NCBI GenBank assembly: GCA_963730395.1
Contig: CAVSSK010000006.1
Coordinates: 496,001-560,000, forward strand
Origin: Bog-473 sp963730395
GTDB lineage: Bacteria; Actinomycetota; Acidimicrobiia; Acidimicrobiales; RAAP-2
Direction of reading: 5' to 3'
DNA: 64,000 nucleotides
Shown here: piece by piece, positions 54,513-63,360 of the stretch
Numbering within the stretch: position 1 is the first letter of the stretch
Layout: every line of letters starts with the position of its first letter
Notes under the pieces: generated by a model
The model's database searches: none
Told to the model about the DNA's origin: nothing
The model's input: the letters and a program-made list of their open reading frames with translations, nothing else
Made by a program: the position numbers and the translations under genes

Positions 54513-55130
54513 GTGCCGGCGGGAGCGGCGTCGGCGGGGCCGGCCGCCGCGCAGAACAGTGCTCAGCGTGCATCGTCGGGCGGGTCGGGGCCCGGCAACG
54601 GGACCGCAGGTGGCCGCCGGCCCGACGCCGCGGCGGAGGCCCGCACGCCTCCCGCCGCCGCCGAGCCCGGGACACGCAAGGGCACCGCACCTGCGGGCGG
54701 CGGTTCCGGCGGGCGCGCGGCGACGCCGAGCACGACGAGCGTCGTCACCGGTGCCAGCCTGACAATCGACGAGCTGTGTGGGGCGAGCGGCCTCCCGCCC
54801 GAAGAGGTGGCGGGACTCGAGGGGTTCGGCCTGATCGAGCCGGTGATGGTCGCCGGCATGCCGACCTACGACGAGGACGCGCTCACCGTCGCCAATCTGG
54901 CGGCGGCATTCGGGGCCTTCGGGATCGAACCGCGCCACCTGCGGCTCTACCGCAACGCCGTCGACCGTGAGATGGGGCTGATAGAGCAGGTCGTGATCCC
55001 GCTCCTGCGCCAGCGGAACCCCGAGTCCCGCCAGCGGGCCCTGGAAGGAGCTGAGCAGCTGGCGACGCTGGGCCAGTCGATGCGAGCCACGTTGCTCCGG
55101 CTGGCACTCCGGCGACATCTGGGGGGGTGA
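54513..55130 (+). CDS. FtsR-like regulator, C-terminal half
   Basis: 205 residues in the same frame as the preceding gene, after an 18-bp gap following its TGA. The first 85 residues are Ala/Gly/Pro linker. The rest, from TIDELCGASGLPPEEVAGLEGFGL through GIEPRHLRLYRNAVDREMGLIEQVVIPLLRQRN, matches the C-terminal dimerisation/effector domain of FtsR-type MerR proteins. GTG 54513 could allow reinitiation. Alternatives are a nonsense mutation, stop readthrough or a sequence error. No DNA-binding domain of its own. Confidence 0.75.
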   Translation: MPAGAASAGPAAAQNSAQRASSGGSGPGNGTAGGRRPDAAAEARTPPAAAEPGTRKGTAPAGGGSGGRAATPSTTSVVTGASLTIDELCGASGLPPEEVAGLEGFGLIEPVMVAGMPTYDEDALTVANLAAAFGAFGIEPRHLRLYRNAVDREMGLIEQVVIPLLRQRNPESRQRALEGAEQLATLGQSMRATLLRLALRRHLGG

Positions 55131-55151
55131 CGCAAGGCCGGGATCCGGCGC

Positions 55152-55157
55152 TACATT
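55152..55157 (+). promoter_or_regulatory. -10 box of the DUF151 gene, leaderless type
   Basis: TACATT ends 6 nt before ATG 55164. Confidence 0.42.
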
Positions 55158-55163
55158 TCAGTC

Positions 55164-55664
55164 ATGGTCCGTGTGCTACTCCGAGCCGTCAGGGTGGACC
55201 TGCAGTCCAACACGCCGGTGCTCCTCCTCCAGGAGACCGAGGGCGAGGGGCGCACGCTGCCGATCTTCATCGGGAGCCCCGAGGCGACGGCGATCGCCTA
55301 CGCCCTCCAGGGCGTGACGATGCCCCGGCCTCTCACGCACGACCTGATGAAGGACATGCTGGGCGCCCTGGACATCAGCGTTGAGCGAGTCATCATCACC
55401 GAGCTACGCGCCTCGACCTACTACGCCGAGATGCACCTCGTGCGCGGTGACGAGCGGACGATCGTCTCGAGCCGCCCTTCGGACGCCGTGGCAGTGGCCG
55501 TGCGCACCGAGTCGCCCCTCTTCGTCTCTGACGAGTTGATGGAGTCGGAGGGGATCATCCTCGCGCTCGATGCCGACGACGAGGAGGAGGACACACCGGA
55601 CGAGCTGGTCGGGCAGTTCCGCCAGTTCCTCGATTCTGTGCGCCCGGAGGACTTCGAAGGGTGA
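55164..55664 (+). CDS. DUF151 / bifunctional nuclease-domain protein
   Basis: A 166-residue protein of the BFN (DUF151) family: PVLLLQETEGEGRTLPIFIGSPEATAIAYALQGV near the N-terminus, PLTHDLMKDML, and SSRPSDAVAVAVRTESPLFV. Plant members have nuclease activity; the bacterial role is unsettled. The acidic C-terminal part (DADDEEEDTPDE) is a usual tail. Its place after ftsR is conserved in actinobacteria. Its stop overlaps the next GTG. Confidence 0.92.
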   Translation: MVRVLLRAVRVDLQSNTPVLLLQETEGEGRTLPIFIGSPEATAIAYALQGVTMPRPLTHDLMKDMLGALDISVERVIITELRASTYYAEMHLVRGDERTIVSSRPSDAVAVAVRTESPLFVSDELMESEGIILALDADDEEEDTPDELVGQFRQFLDSVRPEDFEG

Positions 55665-56293
55665 CCCCACCGCGCTGGGCGCTCGCCCTCCTGGCGTGCG
55701 CCCCGGTCGTCCTCGCCGCGTGCAGCAGCAGTCCCAGCACGCCGAGGCACACCACCACGACGACGCACAAGGCTGCACCGACGACCACGACCACGGCAGC
55801 CACCACCACGACGGCGTCCAGCACCACCACCTCCACCACCAGTGCGGTCTCGACCGCCTGCAACCACATCACGGCGTCGCCAGGCCAGTCCGAAGGAGCG
55901 GCCGGGACCATCACCGGGGTGATCACCGTCACCAACACGGGACCGTCGACGTGCACCGCCGACGGCTATCCGAAGGTGGCCCTGTTCTCGGGGAGTGGAG
56001 CGCCCCTCAACGTGACGATCGTCAACGGATTGTCCGTGACCCTGTCACCGCCGGCCAATGCGGCTCCGTCCTCGGTCGCAGTGGCGCCGTCGTCCACGGC
56101 GCAGTTCGCCTACCAGTACTCCGACGTGCCGGTCGGCACCGAAACGAGTTGTCCGTCGTCCGAGATCGCGACCGTCACGTTGCCCGGGGCCACGACGCCC
56201 TCGCCGACCTTCGCCCTCGCCATCTCCCCCTGCAACAACGGGACCATCCGGGTGTCGCCCGTGTACGCATCGCCTGACGTCCTGACGCCCTGA
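55661..56293 (+). CDS. DUF4232-type lipoprotein
   Basis: A 210-residue secreted lipoprotein. The signal peptide ends in the lipobox VLAAC (Cys at about residue 21). A long Thr-rich linker (about 25-65) precedes a beta-rich domain starting CNHITASPGQSEGAAGTITGVITVTN, with SCTADGYPKVALF and PVGTETSCPSS, as in DUF4232. The function is unknown; these are exported proteins of actinobacteria. It is coupled to the DUF151 gene. The stop lies within a tandem repeat. Confidence 0.82.
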   Translation: MTPPRWALALLACAPVVLAACSSSPSTPRHTTTTTHKAAPTTTTTAATTTTASSTTTSTTSAVSTACNHITASPGQSEGAAGTITGVITVTNTGPSTCTADGYPKVALFSGSGAPLNVTIVNGLSVTLSPPANAAPSSVAVAPSSTAQFAYQYSDVPVGTETSCPSSEIATVTLPGATTPSPTFALAISPCNNGTIRVSPVYASPDVLTP

Positions 56294-56305
56294 CGTCCTG
56301 ACGCC
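56274..56305 (+). repeat. 16-bp tandem duplication across a stop codon
   Basis: CTGACGTCCTGACGCC occurs at 56274-56289 and 56290-56305; each unit is itself two similar 8-mers. The lipoprotein stop TGA (56291-56293) is in the second copy. Confidence 0.85.
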
Positions 56306-56363
56306 CTGTGTCTGACGTGCCCGACGTCCACGTCGGGCAGCAAGTCCACCGGGCCCGGCCGGG

Positions 56364-57353
56364 TCAGCGTCCCGGTGCGACCAGGATCCGCCCGCGCACC
56401 GCGGCGTCGAGCACGCTGTCGAGCGCTGCCGTCAGGCCGCCCAGTCCGATCTCCTCGTTCACCATTTCCTCGCAATGGTCGAGCGGGAACGCCTCCGCCA
56501 TGTCCGCCCAGAGGGCTCGACGCTCCGCGATCGGTGTCGCCACGGTGTCGATCCCGAGGAGCGCGACGCCGCGGACGATGAACGGGTACACGGTGGTAGC
56601 GAGGTCGTTGCCGCCGGTGAGGCCACTGGCGGCCACGGCGCCGCCGTAGCGGACGGTGCGGAGCGCCTCGGCCAGCGCCATGCCGCCGACGCAGTCCACC
56701 ACGCCCGCCCAGAGCTGCGGCCCCAGGGTTCGGCCGTCGTCCTCGGTGAACTGCCGCCCGACGACCTGCGTCGCCCCCAGGCCCTTGAGGTAGTCGTGCT
56801 CGGTCGTCTTGCCCGATGACGCCACCACCTCGAAGCCCGCCCGGGAGAAGAGCGCCACGGCGGCGCTGCCGACTCCGCCGGATGCTCCCGTCACCAGGAT
56901 CGGACCGTCCTCGGTGGTCGTGCCGTGTTGCACGAGGCGGCGCAGCGACAGCAGGGCCGTGAAGCCGGCCAGCCCGATGATGGCGGCGTTGCGGCAGCTC
57001 AGTGCGTCGGGCAGCGGGACCACCCAGTCGGCCGGGACACGGGCGTAGGCGGCGAAACCGCCGTGGCGGGCTACCCCGAGGTCGTACCCCTGCACGAGGA
57101 CCCGCTGGCCAGCGGCGAAGTCGGGGCTCGTGCTCTCCTCCACGCTGCCGGCCAGCTCCACCCCCGGGACGAGCGGAAACCCCCGGGCGACGCGGTTCCC
57201 GGGCCTCGTCACCATGGCGTCCTTGAAGTTGATGGCTGACCACTCGACGTTCACGAGCACCTCGCCCGGCGGCAGGTCGGAGTCCGCCAGCTCGACGACC
57301 GCGGGGCGGATGACGGCCCCCGCCTTGGACAGCACGTAGGCCGGGAAACGCAC
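56364..57353 (-). CDS. YhdH/AcuI-type zinc-independent MDR oxidoreductase
   Basis: A 329-residue NADPH-dependent reductase of the quinone-oxidoreductase branch, like acryloyl-CoA reductase AcuI. SAINFKDAMVTRPGNRVARGFPLVPGVELAG near the N-terminus, the cofactor loop VTGASGGVGSAAVALF and SSGKTTEHDYLKGLGA are characteristic. No structural or catalytic zinc Cys cluster is present. GTG 57353 is preferred over a longer frame because TACAGT ends 6 nt upstream. It is divergent from the S9 peptidase gene. Confidence 0.88.
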   Translation of the reverse strand: MRFPAYVLSKAGAVIRPAVVELADSDLPPGEVLVNVEWSAINFKDAMVTRPGNRVARGFPLVPGVELAGSVEESTSPDFAAGQRVLVQGYDLGVARHGGFAAYARVPADWVVPLPDALSCRNAAIIGLAGFTALLSLRRLVQHGTTTEDGPILVTGASGGVGSAAVALFSRAGFEVVASSGKTTEHDYLKGLGATQVVGRQFTEDDGRTLGPQLWAGVVDCVGGMALAEALRTVRYGGAVAASGLTGGNDLATTVYPFIVRGVALLGIDTVATPIAERRALWADMAEAFPLDHCEEMVNEEIGLGGLTAALDSVLDAAVRGRILVAPGR

Positions 57354-57359
57354 CGGTTC

Positions 57360-57365
57360 ACTGTA
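57360..57365 (-). promoter_or_regulatory. -10 box of the acuI-like gene, leaderless type
   Basis: On the minus strand, TACAGT ends 6 nt before GTG 57353. Confidence 0.45.
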
Positions 57366-57408
57366 GGGCGAGCGGTCGCTCTCTTCGTGCACGGACCCGT
57401 GCGCCGGG

Positions 57409-57414
57409 TACGTT
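57409..57414 (+). promoter_or_regulatory. -10 box of the S9 peptidase gene, leaderless type
   Basis: TACGTT ends 6 nt before GTG 57421. Confidence 0.45.
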
Positions 57415-57420
57415 CGCACT

Positions 57421-59399
57421 GTGGTCACGACCGCAGGTTATGGGCGCTGGGCCTCGCCGCTCGCGCCGGCGGACGTCGCACGCGCCAAGGTCTCGCTCTC
57501 CGAGCTCTGTTCAGACGGCAGCGCCCTCTTCTGGCTCGAGTCACGCCCTGCCGAGGGCGGTCGCGTGGTCTTGGTGCGAGCGGGTGCGGACGGACCGGCG
57601 GACCATTCGCCCGAGGAGGTCAGCATCCGCAGTCGGGTCCACGAGTACGGCGGCGGTGCCGTGTGCCTCGTGCCCGGGCGATCGTCCGGCGCGTTCGCCT
57701 TCGTCGAGCAGACCGATCAGCGGGTGTGGTTCTGCGACGGCCCCGCCGCCGCAGGCTCGTCACCCCGCGCCGTCGCACGCCCCCTCACCGTGGCACCCCC
57801 CGAAGGAGAGGTCCACAACCACGGCGGGCTCGGCGCCACGCCGGACGGGGACTGGGTCCTGGCGGTGCGCGAGGTGCACCCCCCCGGCGCGCACCGCCCC
57901 GTTCGGAGCGTGGTGGCGCTGTCGACCCGTGGCGCCGAGCCGAGCGAGTCCACGCTGCTCGAGGGCCACGACTTCTTCGGGGCGCCGCGGGTGGACCCCG
58001 ACGGCGCGCGACTGGCCGTCGTGGTGTGGGACCACCCCGACATGCCCTGGGACGGTTCGGTGCTCGTGGTCCTTCCCCTCACCCGGACGACGGACACGGC
58101 CGGGGGGACCGACACGCTGCGGGCAGCCGGAGCGCCGTGGCGGGTCGCGGGTGGTCCCGCGGAGGCGGTGGGCCAGCCGGCGTGGGGCCGAGACGGGGCA
58201 CTGCGGTTCGTGTCCGACCGGCGCGGGTGGTGGCAGCCCTACGTGCACGGGGGATGGCCGGACGCCGCCGGGGCGCGGCCACTCACCGACAAGGCCGCCG
58301 AGTTCCATGGGCCGGACTGGGTCCTCGGGCAGACGACGATGGCGGAACTCGCCGACGGCACGCTGGCGGCCCGGATGACGGCCTCGGGGCGCGACTCCGT
58401 GGTCCGACCGGCGGAGGAGGCCGGACCCGACGTGGCGAGCACGTCCTTCGATCAGCCGTGCGTGTCGGTCTCGGCGCTCTGCGCGCACGGGGACGGCTTC
58501 GCGCTGATCGGCAGCACGCCGGATGCCCCGGCGAACGTGTGGGTGTGGACGCCGGCTGAGCCGGCACGACCCCTGCGGCCGCCGACCGCGAGCGATCTCG
58601 GTCCCGGCGACGTCGCCTCCGGGGAGCCTTTCGCGTTGACGGGGCGATCGGGTCGCCTCGTCCACGGGACGCTGTACCGGCCGACCTTGGCGGGAACGGA
58701 CGGGCCGCCCGGGCGCAAGCCCCCTCTCGTCACGTGGTGCCACGGGGGCCCGACGTCGTCCTGCCAGCCCGGGTTCGACCTGACGCGCCAGTTCTTCACC
58801 AGCCGTGGCTTCGCCATCGCCTGCGTGGACTACGCAGGCAGCTCGGGGTACGGACGGTCATATCGATGCTCGCTCTGGGGCCAGTGGGGCGTGGCCGACC
58901 CGGAGGATTGCCTCGATGCGGCGCTGCATCTCGCCGCGCGGGCGACGTCGATGGGCAACGCATGGCGGTGCGGGGCGGCAGTGCGGGGGGCATGACGGCG
59001 CTCAACGCCCTGGCGGCGGGGGAGGGGTTCGGGGCGTGCGTGTCGTTGTACGGGGTGACCGACCTCATGGGGCTCGTCGCGACCACCCACGACTTCGAGG
59101 CCCACTACACCGACCGTCTGATCGGTCCGCTGCCCGGGTCGCGTGCCCTCTACGTGGAGCGCTCGCCGGTGACGCGGGCGGGCTCCATGGCGGGATCGGT
59201 GCTCCTGTTGCAGGGGATGGAGGACGCAGTGGTGCCCCCCGCCCAGGCCGAGCGCATGCGTGATGCCCTCGAGGCAACGGGTAGCCACTGTGACCTGCGG
59301 TTCTTCGAGGGCGAGGGGCATGGGTTCCGCCGTGCCGACACGCTGATCGCCTGCCTGGAGGCCGAGCTGGCGTTCTACCTCGAAGAGCTCCGCCTCTAG
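57421..59399 (+). CDS. S9-family (prolyl oligopeptidase-like) serine peptidase, one frameshift
   Basis: About 660 residues: an N-terminal beta-propeller (1 to about 400; VHEYGGGAVCLV, GHDFFGAPRVDPDGARLAVVVWDHPDMPWDG) and a C-terminal alpha/beta hydrolase. The hydrolase has WCHGGPTSSCQPGFDLTRQFF, DYAGSSGYGRSYR, the nucleophile GGSAGG, the acid in GMEDAVVPP and the catalytic His in EGEGHGFRR. The frame changes near 58940, just before the nucleophile, where one G appears missing in a GC run; the rest continues to TAG 59399. The triad is complete across both frames, so an indel error is probable. Substrate unknown. Confidence 0.85.
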
Positions 59400-59415
59400 G
59401 GTCCGCGCCTCTAGG
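59387..59415 (+). repeat. Imperfect tandem duplication of about 15 bp across a stop codon
   Basis: CTCCGCCTCTAGG (59388-59400) recurs as GTCCGCGCCTCTAGG (59401-59415). The first TAG ends the S9 gene; the second helps make TAGGAT (59412-59417), a possible -10 for the next gene. Confidence 0.7.
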
Positions 59416-59471
59416 ATCACCCCGGGTGCGGTTCGGTGCGCCTCTGGTGTGCGAGGCTTTCGAGGGACGCC

Positions 59472-60878
59472 ATGTCGACCAATTCCGTGAGCACGATCCC
59501 GAGTTGGGCCGGCGCCGCCGCTGATCTCTGGCGGCGGGCCCTCGACCGGATGAAGCGCATCTCGCCCGAGGTGGGCGACGCGTTGCTGTACGGCGCCAGC
59601 GCGCTCTTCGCCCTCGCCACCATCTACACCTCGACCAATGCGCTCTACCAGGTGTGGGGCCGCATGGCGCTGTCGCCCTTCGCTTTCGGCGCGCTGGCGT
59701 CGGCCGTGCTGGCGTGGACGTTGCGGCGTGCCCGCCGCCGGCGGCCGGGCGGCGGGCTGACCCCGGTCCAGCACCGGCGCGCCTGGCTGGCCCGGATCGC
59801 CGTGGCCGTCTGCGTGTTCGCGGGGGCGCTCGCCATTCCGCTCGGGCTCGAGATCCTGTGGCGCTTCGACGGCGTCACAGGTTCGCACCAGCAGCCCGAG
59901 GTCGTGACCGTCGAGGTGGGTGGCCAGGATCTCGTCCGAGGTCAGGATCCCTACCACCCCCTCGTCAAGCTGCACCACCCGGTCAAGTACCACGCGCCCG
60001 GCCAGCCGGACTACGCGGGCTTCCTGCCCTACCTCCCCGTGATGGCCGTGCTCGGCATCCCGAGTGACATCTGGCCCAACAACGGGCTGAGCGACGCCCG
60101 GATCTTCTTCTGCCTGACCACGCTCGCCGTCGCCGCGGTGGCGCTCTATCTCTGCCGGGCGAACGGGCGGCGCAAGATCCGAGCCATACAGGCGCTGGTG
60201 ATCCTGCCGCTGGCGTCGTTGCCGTTGGCCACCGGTGGCGACGACATCCCGGTGGTCGCGGTGCTGTTGCTGGCCATGGTGTTGGCCCAGCGGAGGAGAC
60301 CGTTCGCCTCGGGCGTGGTGTTCGGGATCGCCTCGGCGATGAAGTTCACGGCCTGGCCCCTCGCCGCGCTGGCGCTCTTCGCCGCCCGCGGCCGCAACGG
60401 GGAGCGCCGGCCACTCTCCATGCTGGCCGGCATGGTGGTCGTCGCGGTGCCCACGATCTTCCCCTTCGCCCTACGAGGGCCGTTCGCCCTGATCGACGAC
60501 GTGGTGCTGTTCCCGCTCGGCCTCAGTGCCATCCCTTCCACGGCCGCCAGCGCCCTCCCGGGCCATGTCCTGGTGACCGCCTTCCCCTCGCTCAGCCGGG
60601 CACTGCCGGTCTCCGTCGGCATCGTGCTCTCGGTGCTGCTGGCCCGCCACCTGTACCGTCATACGCCGCGCACGGTGTCGGAGGTGTGCAACATCGCAGG
60701 CGTGGTGATGGCGGCGCTCATCCTGCTGGCCCCGAACCCGCGGGTGGGCTACCTGCTCTACCCGATCAATTTCTTCGTCTGGGCCTACCTGCTGGCTGAG
60801 CCCGCGGAGCGTTCGGAGCTGCTCCCCGACGTCGCCGTGGAGGCCCCCGGCGGGAGCGTCACCGCCGCCACACGCTGA
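59472..60878 (+). CDS. Polytopic membrane protein, GT87/DUF2029-like
   Basis: A 468-residue protein with about ten hydrophobic helices. An extracytoplasmic loop has QDLVRGQDPYHPLVK, and a later segment has SAMKFTAWPLAALALFAARG. This layout resembles GT-C glycosyltransferases of family 87 (polyprenyl-phosphomannose-dependent mannosyltransferases), but the usual acidic catalytic pair cannot be placed with confidence. A possible -10 TAGGAT at 59412-59417 arises from the tandem repeat upstream. Tentative assignment; no symbol. Confidence 0.6.
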   Translation: MSTNSVSTIPSWAGAAADLWRRALDRMKRISPEVGDALLYGASALFALATIYTSTNALYQVWGRMALSPFAFGALASAVLAWTLRRARRRRPGGGLTPVQHRRAWLARIAVAVCVFAGALAIPLGLEILWRFDGVTGSHQQPEVVTVEVGGQDLVRGQDPYHPLVKLHHPVKYHAPGQPDYAGFLPYLPVMAVLGIPSDIWPNNGLSDARIFFCLTTLAVAAVALYLCRANGRRKIRAIQALVILPLASLPLATGGDDIPVVAVLLLAMVLAQRRRPFASGVVFGIASAMKFTAWPLAALALFAARGRNGERRPLSMLAGMVVVAVPTIFPFALRGPFALIDDVVLFPLGLSAIPSTAASALPGHVLVTAFPSLSRALPVSVGIVLSVLLARHLYRHTPRTVSEVCNIAGVVMAALILLAPNPRVGYLLYPINFFVWAYLLAEPAERSELLPDVAVEAPGGSVTAATR

Positions 60879-60926
60879 CGCCCGGAGGCGGGTTTCAACG
60901 CCGCGCCGCGCCGCAGACCGGCCCAC

Positions 60927-61574
60927 TCACGGTGCATCATCGCTCTCCTGCAGCAGCCGGATGGTGAAGTCGGTCTGACCACGGGGCGGGCCGCCCGGAC
61001 TGAACGTCGTCGGCGCGATCACGGCGCCCATCTCCCAGTAGTAGCCGTCCCCGCCGGCCAGCTTGCCCAGGATCTCGAGGGAGCCCGGATGGTTGGCCGC
61101 CGGTCCTCGGTCGAAGACCTGCCAGCCTTGCAGCCGCATGTCCGCCGCGAAGAACGCCAGCAACGAGGCCTGAGAGTCGTCGGACCGGAAGACGACCTGA
61201 GAGTCGAACTGACCGGCCTGGCCGCTGTTGTCCTGGTGCGAGACGCGCACCGAGCCGACCGGGACGAAGACGGCGTTGAGGATGTTGGTCGGCGGTTCAC
61301 CGGAGGCGACGATGGGCGAGAGCGCCGCTGCTGCCGGCTCGGCCTGGAGCGTGATGCCCGGCACCGAGCTCGGGCCGCTGCCGTGACGGACCGGGGTGGG
61401 GGACTCGGAAGAGAGGATGCCGATGGTCACGAACACGACGAGGATGAGGACGGCCAGACCGAGGACGACCATCGCCGGCCGCATGGAGATGCCACCGGGC
61501 GTCGGGGGCCGGCGGGGCTCGGGCAGGTCGGCCCCCTCACGAAGGAGCTCGCTGTCTGCGTGATGCAACGTCAT
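60927..61574 (-). CDS. Membrane-anchored hypothetical protein
   Basis: 215 residues. A cytoplasmic N-terminus (about 30) precedes one transmembrane helix (VVLGLAVLILVVFVTIGIL) and an extracellular domain of about 160 residues with FRSDDSQASLLAFFAADMRLQGWQVFDRG, reminiscent of small actinobacterial secreted domains that I cannot name. It starts 12 bp after the thiD stop on the same strand, so it is likely cotranscribed. No function is proposed. Confidence 0.7.
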   Translation of the reverse strand: MTLHHADSELLREGADLPEPRRPPTPGGISMRPAMVVLGLAVLILVVFVTIGILSSESPTPVRHGSGPSSVPGITLQAEPAAAALSPIVASGEPPTNILNAVFVPVGSVRVSHQDNSGQAGQFDSQVVFRSDDSQASLLAFFAADMRLQGWQVFDRGPAANHPGSLEILGKLAGGDGYYWEMGAVIAPTTFSPGGPPRGQTDFTIRLLQESDDAP

Positions 61575-61586
61575 GCCCGGCCCAGC

Positions 61587-62405
61587 CTACGACGGGGTGG
61601 ACCACCCGAAATGGTCGAGGGGCCCGTGCCCCGAGCCGAGGTGCCAGGCCGCACTCCCGGCCAGGGCACCTGCGACGAAGGCCTTGGCCTCCTCGATCGC
61701 AGCACGCACTGTCGCCCCGCGGGCCAGGTTGGCGGCGATGGCGGCCGAGAGCGAGCACCCCGTGCCGTGGTCGTTGCCGGTGGGCACCCGTGACCCTCGT
61801 AACACCCACTCCCCGTCGGGGCCGACCACGACGTCGTCGGCGGACTCGGTGAGGTGGCCCCCCTTGACCACCACGTAGCGGGCGCCCGTCTCGCGGATTC
61901 GCCGAGCGATCGCCAGCCGGGCCTCGACGGTCCCGAGCGACTCCACCGTGGAGTCCCCCAGCACGGCCGCCTCGCGCAGGTTGGGGGTGGCGACCTCAGC
62001 ATGGGGGAGGAGCAGCCGCATGTAGGCGGCGACGCCCTCGGGTTCCAAGAGCGGGTGCCCGCTGGACGAGACGAGGACCGGATCGACGACGAGCCGTGGC
62101 AGCAGTCCCTCCGCCGCCATGGCGGCGACCTCCCGGACGACGGCCGCCGTCGCCAACATGCCGGTCTTCACGGTGCGCACGGCGAAGTCGTCGAGCACGG
62201 TCTCGACCTGCTGGCGCACGAAACCAGGCTCCATCGCCACGACCCCGCGCACCTCGGTGGTGTTCTGTGCCGTCACCGCCGTGAGGGCGCAGGTGCCGTG
62301 CACGCGATGTGCGGCGAACGTCTTCAGGTCCGCCTGCACACCCGCACCGCCTCCGGAGTCGGACCCGGCGATGCTGAGCGCCGTCGGTGGTGTCGTGTCC
62401 AGCAC
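61587..62405 (-). CDS. thiD: Hydroxymethylpyrimidine / phosphomethylpyrimidine kinase
   Basis: Phosphorylates HMP and HMP-phosphate for thiamine synthesis. In the 272-residue ribokinase-fold protein, ALSIAGSDSGGGAGVQADLKTF opens the enzyme; TALTAVTAQNT-type and VDPVLVSSSGHPLLE segments follow, and the ATP/anion hole is GNDHGTGCSLSAAIAA with catalytic Asp and Cys. GTG 62405 is chosen from the family N-terminus and TATGGT 6 nt upstream. It is divergent from thiG. Confidence 0.93.
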   Translation of the reverse strand: MLDTTPPTALSIAGSDSGGGAGVQADLKTFAAHRVHGTCALTAVTAQNTTEVRGVVAMEPGFVRQQVETVLDDFAVRTVKTGMLATAAVVREVAAMAAEGLLPRLVVDPVLVSSSGHPLLEPEGVAAYMRLLLPHAEVATPNLREAAVLGDSTVESLGTVEARLAIARRIRETGARYVVVKGGHLTESADDVVVGPDGEWVLRGSRVPTGNDHGTGCSLSAAIAANLARGATVRAAIEEAKAFVAGALAGSAAWHLGSGHGPLDHFGWSTPS

Positions 62406-62411
62406 CGAGCC

Positions 62412-62437
62412 ACCATAGGCGGGCCCCGGGGTATCTT
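62412..62437. promoter_or_regulatory. Divergent thiD/thiG leaderless promoters
   Basis: Minus-strand TATGGT (62417 to 62412) ends 6 nt from thiD GTG; plus-strand TATCTT (62432-62437) ends 6 nt from thiG GTG. Only 14 bp separate the two -10 boxes, so each -35 region would fall on the other's -10 and the two promoters should compete. No TPP riboswitch fits between the genes (38 bp). Confidence 0.5.
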
Positions 62438-62443
62438 CGTCCG

Positions 62444-63268
62444 GTGGCACGAGAGGCGCGGAGTGGGGCGGTGCCGGACCGTCTGACCATTGCCGGCCAG
62501 GTGCTGGGGTCACGGCTCCTGCTCGGCACCGGCGGCATGACCAGCCTCGACGCCCTGCGGGCCGCGCTCACCGAGTCGGGGACCTCCATGGCGACCGTCG
62601 CCGTTCGGCGGATCGGGGTCTCGGGGCGCAGCTCGCTGTTGTCGCTCCTCGACGAGCTCGGCGTGCGCGTGCTGCCCAACACCGCGGGGTGCGCCACGGC
62701 GTCGGAGGCCGTGCTCACCGCCAAGCTCGCGCGCGAGGCGTTCGACACGGACTGGGTGAAGCTCGAGGTGGTCGGTGATGACCGCACCCTGTTGCCCGAC
62801 GCGGTCGAGCTCCTGGCCGCGGCCGAGCAGCTGGCGGAAGACGGCTTCGTCGTCCTTCCCTACACGACGGACGATCCCGTCCTCGCCCTCCGCCTCCAGC
62901 AGGTGGGATGTGCCGCCGTCATGCCGCTCGGGTCGCCGATCGGCAGCGGTCTGGGCATCCGCAACCCCCATAACATCGCGCTGCTCCGGGAGTCCGTCGA
63001 GGTGCCGGTGATCCTCGACGCCGGCATCGGCACGGCCTCGGATGCCGCGCTGGCGATGGAGCTCGGCTGCGACGCCGTGCTGGTGGCCACAGCCGTCAAC
63101 CGGGCCCACGATCCGGTGGCCATGGCACGGGCGATGCGCCTCGCGGTCGAGTCCGGATGGCAGGCGCGCCGAGCCGGTCGCATCCCGGTCCGGTACCACG
63201 CGGAGCCGTCGAGCCCGCTCGAGGGCAGGGCCGATCTCGTCCCCGGAGGGTCGGCGACGCCCGACTGA
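62444..63268 (+). CDS. thiG: Thiazole synthase
   Basis: Forms the thiazole phosphate of thiamine from DXP, dehydroglycine and ThiS-thiocarboxylate. The 274-residue TIM barrel shows SRLLLGTGGM, AVRRI, the Schiff-base Lys in TDWVKLEVVGD, MPLGSPIGSGLGIRNPHNI and VILDAGIGTASDAALAMELGCDAVL. The first 15 residues precede the usual start, but GTG 62444 is backed by the leaderless promoter. ThiS and ThiF are not in the window. Confidence 0.95.
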   Translation: MAREARSGAVPDRLTIAGQVLGSRLLLGTGGMTSLDALRAALTESGTSMATVAVRRIGVSGRSSLLSLLDELGVRVLPNTAGCATASEAVLTAKLAREAFDTDWVKLEVVGDDRTLLPDAVELLAAAEQLAEDGFVVLPYTTDDPVLALRLQQVGCAAVMPLGSPIGSGLGIRNPHNIALLRESVEVPVILDAGIGTASDAALAMELGCDAVLVATAVNRAHDPVAMARAMRLAVESGWQARRAGRIPVRYHAEPSSPLEGRADLVPGGSATPD

Positions 63269-63302
63269 CGAGCGCAGCCTTGACGCCGTTCTGAGGCCAC
63301 CC

Positions 63303-63321
63303 TAAAGTTAGGGCAACCTAA
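63303..63321 (+). promoter_or_regulatory. IdeR/DtxR-type iron box
   Basis: TAAAGTTAGGGCAACCTAA matches 15 of 19 positions of TTAGGTTAGSCTAACCTAA, the DtxR/IdeR operator. TAATAT at 63319-63324 overlaps its end and may be the -10. Binding of the iron-loaded repressor would silence the transporter gene downstream. Confidence 0.75.
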
Positions 63322-63360
63322 TATTGGGGACGGTCCAGGTCGGAGAGGTGTCACGGCTCG

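Noticed and set aside
59426..59520. Leaderless GTG frame at 59426 before the GT87-like gene
   Set aside because: It has a TAGGAT box 8 nt ahead but ends after about 30 codons and carries no recognisable motif.
62406..62443. TPP riboswitch for thiD or thiG
   Set aside because: Only 38 bp separate the two start codons, and both promoters point to leaderless transcripts.
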